Position numbers and translations under genes: made by a program. From positions 1-40,198 of IMG/VR virus record IMGVR_UViG_3300032294_000731: a stretch of DNA of 40,198 nucleotides. One strand, 5' to 3'. Source of the stretch: a virus. Positions 35,198-40,198 of this stretch are shown here, one piece after another (position 1 is the stretch's first letter; the number at the start of each line of letters is the position of its first letter). Below the pieces are notes generated by a model. That model was given only the letters and a program-made list of their open reading frames with translations. It had not been told where the DNA came from and did not search any database.

Positions 35198-35349
35198 CGC
35201 TTACTCTTCCTTAATCCAAATTTTGCAAGGTAGACATATACAGTTTCCACTGTACAACCACACTCCTTTGCAATCTCCTCTGGAGTCTTCTTATCTAATA
35301 CGTAGCGCTTACGCATGTAGACTTCTGATGTATATAGTTTACCAGCCAT
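35194..35349 (-). CDS. Helix-turn-helix protein (51 aa)
   Basis: Start ATG 35349, 8 bases after the RuvC TAA. TPEEIAKECGCTVETVYVYLAKFGL is a classic HTH, preceded by VYMRKRYVLDKK. It probably binds DNA as a small regulator; a longer in-frame reading would overlap RuvC heavily and is rejected. Confidence 0.75.
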   Translation of the reverse strand: MAGKLYTSEVYMRKRYVLDKKTPEEIAKECGCTVETVYVYLAKFGLRKSKR

Positions 35350-35353
35350 AGCG

Positions 35354-35926
35354 TTATTTGTCAACCCCCAAAGCCTTATCCCAATTGTGAATAGCCCAAT
35401 GCCCAATGCCAGCAGCATCTGCAACATCATAATCTTCTATCTTTCTGTCATAAACAATGTCAAGTAATTTAGTTGTTCTTTTCTTTCTAAAATCACGCTC
35501 ATATGCCTTATACCAAGATAAAGACTTTCCAGGATTTGTTACTCTTACCTGTAGTTGTTCTTCTTTAGATAGTTTCTTATTGCCTAGATAGTTCTGCCAT
35601 GTTATTGGAGATACCTTGCCTACCGTTTTGATACCGCACATAGCCGCTGCACCCAGCAAGGCACCCTGTACAAGTGCAAGATCTGCTGCAGTCTTGGGGC
35701 TGTTCATAAAAACGGTATGCTCAATAACAATAGCATCTACCTCAATAAACTCACTAAAGAATGCCCTAGTTTTAACTGCAGCATCTCCTACCTTAGCATA
35801 AATATCTTTACCTTCAAAATTAATCTTTCCAACACTATCAAGTTTGTCATCAATATAAATAGCAAAGGCAAGGCTGTTTGTGCTTGCATCTATTGCACAA
35901 ATTTTGCCTGGTTTATTCTTGTTCAT
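35354..35926 (-). CDS. RuvC-like Holliday junction resolvase (190 aa)
   Basis: RNase H-fold with ICAIDASTNSLAFAI (Asp13), IVIEHTVF (Glu69) and YDVADAAGIGHWA (Asp167/Asp170), the four acidic metal ligands of RuvC. It cuts branched DNA before packaging. It may work with RecA and the Cas4-like nuclease. MNKNKP at 35926 is preferred over the upstream MI. Confidence 0.88.
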   Translation of the reverse strand: MNKNKPGKICAIDASTNSLAFAIYIDDKLDSVGKINFEGKDIYAKVGDAAVKTRAFFSEFIEVDAIVIEHTVFMNSPKTAADLALVQGALLGAAAMCGIKTVGKVSPITWQNYLGNKKLSKEEQLQVRVTNPGKSLSWYKAYERDFRKKRTTKLLDIVYDRKIEDYDVADAAGIGHWAIHNWDKALGVDK

Positions 35927-36209
35927 AATCAAAAAACCCCTTTACCTCTTTTAACATTTTTGCTACTGCTTTTTCGCTAACATTACAGTTAGAACAAAAT
36001 CCAGAGTCATTATAGATGGATAGTTGTACTCCACACCCACCAAGACATCTTCTTATTTTACCTAAACGCTTTTGTCTTTTGGTTACTTGATATCTTTCAG
36101 CAATCTTTTCTTTTGTAGAAAGGTCTCTGCACTCTTCGCTACAATAAATTTGATAACTTACTTTTGGTTTAAAATGATTTTCACATTCAAACCTGCTACA
36201 TCGTTTCAC
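35913..36209 (-). CDS. Zinc-finger protein (98 aa)
   Basis: CSRFECENHF, YCSEECRDL, then CLGGCG and FCSNCN: four Cys pairs, likely two zinc sites. The central KEKIAERYQVTKRQKRLGKIRR is basic and could bind DNA. Overlaps the nuclease upstream and RuvC downstream. Confidence 0.72.
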   Translation of the reverse strand: MKRCSRFECENHFKPKVSYQIYCSEECRDLSTKEKIAERYQVTKRQKRLGKIRRCLGGCGVQLSIYNDSGFCSNCNVSEKAVAKMLKEVKGFFDYEQE

Positions 36210-36984
36210 TCAATTCCTCCAGAGATGCAATCTTAATAACTCCCGCCTCTGTTTTGTCACAATCTGACTTAAGCGGACAGTTTTTGCAAATCTTTGAGTT
36301 TGCTCTATAGTTCTTCATTGGAAGTTGTTGGTCTTCCCATGCCTTACGAACAACTCTCATCCATTCAAATGCTTGATCAATCCAATTAATATAATTTTCA
36401 TTGATAGCAACTGGTATTGCAAGAAGTTCATGGTTGTTCTTATTCTCATATACAAGAACACCTCTGGCCTTTTTAAGAACCTTCATATAAATCAACAACT
36501 GAATTACGTGTCCAGTCTTTGGCTTATTTGTTTTCTTACGATATTCAAATACTTGTTCATTTGTTGTCTTTACTTCAACAACAACCTCTTCATCCTGCCA
36601 TTTAACAAGACCATCGACCTTACCATAAATTGGAGGATCTGATTCACGCAAGTCAAACTCTGTATCAATAAGAATTCCAGAGCCTGCAAATGCTTTTCCA
36701 AGAATACGATCATGAGAGATAATACCATTGGTCATATTTGCTACATCATACGGAGTGTTATTGTCTTCAAAGTTTGCACCCTGAAATGCTAGGTACCAGT
36801 ACCGTGGACATTCTCCATGGCCATATGCAATTGTAGAAGGACTAAAAGATTTTTTAGTTTGAAACTTTGTACCACGATCTGCTAAGTAGCCGTTCTGAAT
36901 AGTCTCAACAAACTTTTCTGTCTCAAATGTATCGTTTTCTGTTGTAGGCTTAAGCATAATCTGTTTTAGTAAATTTTTTGTCAT
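36196..36984 (-). CDS. Cas4/RecB-like PD-(D/E)XK exonuclease with Fe-S cysteines (262 aa)
   Basis: His91, Asp124 (GKVDGLV), Glu137-x-Lys139 (VVVEVKTT) and Gln162 (IQLLIYM) match the PD-(D/E)XK core. C59 (GECPRYW) with C233, C236 and C242 (CKNCPLKSDC) matches the [4Fe-4S] cage of Cas4/AddB. It likely makes single-stranded ends for RecA-mediated recombination. No cas1/cas2 or CRISPR array is present, so it is not an adaptation gene. Confidence 0.9.
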   Translation of the reverse strand: MTKNLLKQIMLKPTTENDTFETEKFVETIQNGYLADRGTKFQTKKSFSPSTIAYGHGECPRYWYLAFQGANFEDNNTPYDVANMTNGIISHDRILGKAFAGSGILIDTEFDLRESDPPIYGKVDGLVKWQDEEVVVEVKTTNEQVFEYRKKTNKPKTGHVIQLLIYMKVLKKARGVLVYENKNNHELLAIPVAINENYINWIDQAFEWMRVVRKAWEDQQLPMKNYRANSKICKNCPLKSDCDKTEAGVIKIASLEELSETM

Positions 36985-37015
36985 TATATTCCCTTGTTTA
37001 TATAAGTATAGCAGG

Positions 37016-37333
37016 TTATCGCATTATGTACTTAAGTGCTGATACCAAATCATTGATTGCTTCTGCTGCTGTGTAGTAAATGTTCTTCTTTGCTCTGTCG
37101 CTTTTATCTACATTAGTTAGCCAAGTAGCCTTAAATGACATTTTTGCTGCGATAGCCTGTAGTCTTACGATCTCAAGACTTGCTACATGAGGAGGAATAT
37201 CTGGTTTAATAATTAACTTAGCAATCATTGTAAGGGCAGTAGTTAACTCTTCATCTTTCATATAGTCTGCAATTTCTGCCAGTCCATTAACCATATCAAT
37301 GGTTGTCTTTTCTTGTTCATTCTGTTGTGTCAT
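37016..37333 (-). CDS. Conserved helical phage protein (105 aa)
   Basis: Mostly helical: TIDMVNGLAEIADYM, then IPPHVASLEIVRLQAIAAKMSFKATWL and KKNIYYTAAEAINDLVSALKYI. Resembles a frequent actinophage protein in replication regions. No function known. Overlaps the upstream gene by 17 bases. Confidence 0.75.
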   Translation of the reverse strand: MTQQNEQEKTTIDMVNGLAEIADYMKDEELTTALTMIAKLIIKPDIPPHVASLEIVRLQAIAAKMSFKATWLTNVDKSDRAKKNIYYTAAEAINDLVSALKYIMR

Positions 37334-37619
37334 TTTTATACCCTTCTGTTAACTGCTCAAGCATTTCTACTTCTATTACCGCCAGCCTTACCTTAGCATT
37401 TCCCTCACCAAGTACCAAGAATATTGCTGGATCGTTTCCATTTCTAATGGCATCTGTTACTGCCTTAGCCCAAATATCTTTATTTACTGTAATACCTTTT
37501 GGATATTCTTTAAAATCAACTGTAAAGTTTCTCCAAGTTGCATCACCTTTGTGAGTATTACGACCAGAGTTTTTGTGCTGCTTGGCACCAATTCTCTTAC
37601 TTTCTGATCTTTCACTCAT
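37317..37619 (-). CDS. Possible phage nuclease/resolvase, PD-(D/E)XK-like (100 aa)
   Basis: SKRIGAKQHKNSGR then GDATWRNFTVDFKEYPKG: Gly-Asp followed by an FTVDFKEY strand fits a minimal D...(D/E)xK nuclease core, and VNKDIWAKAVTDAIRNGNDPAIFLVL resembles phage Holliday-resolvase-like proteins. Assignment is tentative. Start ATG 37619. Confidence 0.65.
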   Translation of the reverse strand: MSERSESKRIGAKQHKNSGRNTHKGDATWRNFTVDFKEYPKGITVNKDIWAKAVTDAIRNGNDPAIFLVLGEGNAKVRLAVIEVEMLEQLTEGYKNDTTE

Positions 37620-37797
37620 CTTCAAAATCCTTTTTCTTCTTTTTCTTTGCAACTAGTTCAACTTTTGATATATGCTTTTTAGAGCACATCCATGTAACAT
37701 CTCCAGTTTCATACCAAAATCTTGCAGCAGTTACATCTTCTTTACACTTTTGGCAAATAAATTTACCAGGAACTGGAAGGAATTTTTCTTCAGCCAT
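37612..37797 (-). CDS. Zinc-ribbon protein (61 aa)
   Basis: FICQKCKEDVTAARFW and MCSKKH give three Cys and a His that could bind zinc; the C-terminus is a Lys run then acidic. It sits between RecA and the putative nuclease and overlaps both by 8 bases. Confidence 0.68.
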   Translation of the reverse strand: MAEEKFLPVPGKFICQKCKEDVTAARFWYETGDVTWMCSKKHISKVELVAKKKKKKDFEDE

Positions 37798-38806
37798 TTG
37801 CTAACTTTGATCTAAGGCTATCCTGTAGATCTAGGTCTTCCTTTACTCTGTTAATAAATCCTTCTCTGCCTTGGACCTTTGTGCCATCTTCAAGTTGATA
37901 CCAAGCACCAGTGCGGGTAACAAGACCAGCGAGTTCTGCAGTATCCACAAGATCACCAATAGTATCAATACCAACTTCATCTCCTCTAAAATAAAAATCA
38001 TACTCACCAGACTGGAATCCAGGTGAAGTCTTTGAGAATTGCAGTTCCCATCTTACCTTTCTGCCAATCTTTTCTTCAATTAGTTTGTCTCCGACCTTGA
38101 TCTTACCCTTGATGGCTTGATTATCGGATTCTGAAGAAAACAGTTTAATAACTGTAGATGAGTAAAACTTAGTAGCCTGACCGCCAGTTGGTTGCTGGCT
38201 TGTATACATAGCGCTAATATTATTACGTGATTGTGAAATTAAAACAAACAGTGTTGGCTTTACTTTATTGTTTGCATAGTTAATCATCTTCCATGCATTA
38301 CTAAAGTCACGAGACTCAGCACCAATCTGCTTGGTATTCTCAAGTTGCTTAAGTTCATCTGAGTCTTTCTCAAAATAAATTGCTGGCAAAAGAGATGTAA
38401 TACTATCTACAACAACCATATCTACACCAGCATTCATTAAACTAGTGCCAATATCTACCATTTCATTTATAGTTCTGCACTGTGAAACAATTAGTTTTGA
38501 AGTATCTACCCCAAGTTTTTCAGCCCATTCTTTGTCATACGACATCTCGGCATCAATCCAAGCACAGATCTTTCCTTCTTTTTGTGCAAGACCAATCATC
38601 TGTAGGCACAAAGAAGACTTTGCAGAAGACTTAGATCCCCAGATTAATACCTGACGACCATAAGGCAAGCCTCCATTTAGTGCACGATTTAATCCAAAAC
38701 TTGGAGTTGCAGCATACTGTGTTGCTGGAATTGTGTCTCCAGCCATTACCGTCTTTCTTAATTTAGGATTAAGTTGTGCCAAAACATCTTCTATTGTTAC
38801 TACCAT
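37790..38806 (-). CDS. recA: RecA-like recombinase (338 aa)
   Basis: RecA core: Walker A GSKSSAKS at 57-64, AWIDAEMSYDKEWAEKLGVD (90-110 region), VDMVVVDSITSLLP (Walker B), LFVLISQSRNN and the L2-like QQPTGGQATKFYSS. The invariant Gly before the P-loop Lys is Ala. It pairs and exchanges DNA strands in phage recombination and end repair. Shorter than bacterial RecA and likely single-domain like UvsX. Confidence 0.92.
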   Translation of the reverse strand: MVVTIEDVLAQLNPKLRKTVMAGDTIPATQYAATPSFGLNRALNGGLPYGRQVLIWGSKSSAKSSLCLQMIGLAQKEGKICAWIDAEMSYDKEWAEKLGVDTSKLIVSQCRTINEMVDIGTSLMNAGVDMVVVDSITSLLPAIYFEKDSDELKQLENTKQIGAESRDFSNAWKMINYANNKVKPTLFVLISQSRNNISAMYTSQQPTGGQATKFYSSTVIKLFSSESDNQAIKGKIKVGDKLIEEKIGRKVRWELQFSKTSPGFQSGEYDFYFRGDEVGIDTIGDLVDTAELAGLVTRTGAWYQLEDGTKVQGREGFINRVKEDLDLQDSLRSKLANG

Positions 38807-39150
38807 TAAAATTTTACCCCGTGTTTTTCTGGTCTAGTTTTATTGAACTCTACCTTTTCTCTTAATGCTTGATCAAGTGATAACCTAGTATACCCTGCTT
38901 CAACCATTCCTGCATATAAATCAAGTGTGCGAATAATAATATCTGCAAACTCTTTAGTAATTTCTTCTTCACCTTTATCTTTACGTACGGCTTCCATTAC
39001 CTCAGTAACTTCTGAAACAATCATCATACATTGCTTAGCCACAAAAATATCATTTATGGCATCATGATCTTCTGGGCTTCCCCAAAAGCCTTTTTCAACT
39101 GCATTTTTATGTAATTCTATTGCTAGATTATCAAACACGTTGTCATACAT
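38806..39150 (-). CDS. MazG-like NTP pyrophosphohydrolase (114 aa)
   Basis: VSEVTEVMEAVRKDKGEEEITKEFADIIIRTLDLY carries the ExxE...ExxD metal-binding motifs of all-alpha NTP pyrophosphohydrolases. Phage MazG-like enzymes clear aberrant or signalling nucleotides. Overlaps RecA by 1 base and the polymerase by 8. Confidence 0.88.
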   Translation of the reverse strand: MYDNVFDNLAIELHKNAVEKGFWGSPEDHDAINDIFVAKQCMMIVSEVTEVMEAVRKDKGEEEITKEFADIIIRTLDLYAGMVEAGYTRLSLDQALREKVEFNKTRPEKHGVKF

Positions 39151-40198
39151 TTTCTACCTCATCCATTATAACGGTCCCATCTTTTGTCTTTCCAAACTTA
39201 AATTTATAAACATTGCCTGCTTCAATAGTCATATACGCTCTAGCAAATGATGTTGGGAATACAGTGATTGCATGTAATTCTCTACCCGAATCTGCTAAGG
39301 TTAGTGAAGCCATCTTCTTTCCAGTCTTTGTAATTCTTGGTTTAAACGATACAACAAAGTGCTCACCTTCTTTAAATGGCAACATCTTGTAGTTTAAGAA
39401 CTTAACCAGTGCATCCTTGGACTCTTTTATTTCATCTGCTGGAACCGCAGACACAATCCTATTGTCATTAATCAAAGCAATGTATGTTCGCCCAGCCTCA
39501 ATCGTTGTATTTTCATCATCAAAAATACCAACAGATCCAGTTTTATCTAACAACTCTACCCTTGACCAACCTTTGCTTCTCTTAATTGATTTTATCATAC
39601 CCATAAGAATAAAGGCTCCCTTTTCTTCATATTCTTCAACATCATTTAGATATGCATAATAATGTTGTGGAATAGATGTATTAAACTCAGGTAAGTTTAA
39701 ATACTCATATAGGTTTTCTTTTACTTCATTTGGGTTAGCAGGGTTATCCGTAAATGTTAATGCTCCTACCGCCCTCATAGCGTTAAGTGCACGAGTGTTT
39801 ACACCATTACCTTTTGTAAATGTAAACTCTTCTACTTCTTTGTATGTTTTAAAAGGACGAGCCTGGATGTATCTTTCAGCAATAGTATCAGAAATAAACT
39901 TGATAGCAGACAGGCCAAAACGAATACCCTTTCCTTCAATCTTAAAGTCTTTGTCTGAGTCATTAATATGAGGCAACTTAACTGGTATGCCCATTCTTTT
40001 AGCCTCAATTAAATACTCTGTTCTAGTGTCTTTGTCTTTTTCATTCTTAAGCAATGCAAACATAAACTCTAGAGGATAGTGATACTTTAACCACGCCGTC
40101 CAATACGAGAGCGTAGAGTAAGCAACCGCATGAGACTTGTTGAACGAGTATCCCGCATGTGCTTCAAAGTCATGCCATAGATCAAGAGCCTGATTGGG
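39143..40198 (-). CDS. dnaE: DNA polymerase III alpha subunit, C-terminal part (runs off the right edge)
   Basis: The frame is open to the edge. FNKSHAVAYSTLSYWTAWLKYHYPLEFM, just inside the edge, is the hallmark of the DnaE finger/thumb region (read here in two parts: FNKSHAVAYSTLS and WTAWLKYHYP). Then KFISDTIAERYIQ and helix-hairpin-helix (RALNAMRAVGALTF), and an OB domain (FILMGMIKSIKRSKGW, RVELLDKTGSVGIF). It is a replicative polymerase encoded by the phage. The 5' part with PHP and catalytic Asp residues lies outside the window. Confidence 0.93.
   Translation of the reverse strand, partial: PNQALDLWHDFEAHAGYSFNKSHAVAYSTLSYWTAWLKYHYPLEFMFALLKNEKDKDTRTEYLIEAKRMGIPVKLPHINDSDKDFKIEGKGIRFGLSAIKFISDTIAERYIQARPFKTYKEVEEFTFTKGNGVNTRALNAMRAVGALTFTDNPANPNEVKENLYEYLNLPEFNTSIPQHYYAYLNDVEEYEEKGAFILMGMIKSIKRSKGWSRVELLDKTGSVGIFDDENTTIEAGRTYIALINDNRIVSAVPADEIKESKDALVKFLNYKMLPFKEGEHFVVSFKPRITKTGKKMASLTLADSGRELHAITVFPTSFARAYMTIEAGNVYKFKFGKTKDGTVIMDEVENV

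Noticed and set aside
36196-36984. CRISPR adaptation by the Cas4-like gene
   Set aside because: No cas1, cas2 or repeat-spacer array occurs in the window; the gene sits with RuvC and RecA, fitting a phage recombination exonuclease.

Overview
The window looks like part of a large, AT-rich, tailed double-stranded DNA phage that infects an actinobacterium. Phage hallmarks are a two-subunit terminase (32661-34962), a CHAP endolysin, two holin-like membrane proteins, phage-type nucleic-acid enzymes and long runs of tiny overlapping genes. The actinobacterial link rests on a WhiB-family Fe-S protein, a DUF7455-type zinc protein, near-consensus sigma-70 promoters with leaderless start codons, and DnaA boxes of which two have the actinobacterial form TTGTCCACA. 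Low G+C and host-like secreted proteins make a freshwater (acI/Nanopelagicales-type) host plausible; that is inference. Both ends cut genes, so the phage continues on both sides.

Left arm (1-6004, + strand): small accessory genes, a DUF932 protein, a tRNA-Asp and many tiny zinc-ribbon or acidic proteins, read from several promoters of the form TTGnnn-N17-TAnnnT. Most intergenic gaps in the first 3 kb carry a short hairpin with covarying stem bases, and two more copies lie at 12.5 kb and 26.5 kb.

6005-6863 has no convincing gene. It holds GC-rich hairpins, a strong promoter, four iteron-like repeats, AT-rich DNA and seven same-oriented, helically phased DnaA boxes. I read it as a replication origin that would recruit DnaA.

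6864-13347: small zinc ribbons, a sugar nucleotidyltransferase, a long chain of stop/start-overlapping small genes, SSB, a cysteine-less HesB/IscA-like protein and a glycosyltransferase. 13355-14005 is a cluster of four tRNAs (Asn, Gly, Met-type CAT, Arg) with an endonuclease VII-like HNH gene wedged in and overlapping one tRNA.

14010-19580 is rich in surface-modification enzymes: two SAM methyltransferases, a tandem-domain GT25, a GT32-like enzyme and a GlcNAc-transferase-like enzyme. From 16668 onwards all genes are on the - strand.

19577-31363 (-): small membrane proteins (XapX, DUF2061), an APS kinase/nucleotidyltransferase fusion, WhiB, virion-associated-looking proteins, thioredoxin, SNase, zinc ribbons, CHAP endolysin, Hsp20, a secreted subtilase, a proteasome-beta-like Ntn hydrolase, holins and a large secreted PA14/proline-rich protein. 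31469-32644 is an exported Ig-like surface protein. 32661-40198 (-) is packaging and DNA metabolism: terminase, DUF3310, HTH, RuvC, Cas4/RecB-like nuclease, RecA, MazG-like NTPase and the C-terminal part of DNA polymerase III alpha. Phage DnaE, RecA, SSB and RuvC together with an oriC-like site suggest bidirectional replication started by DnaA and then run largely by phage enzymes.
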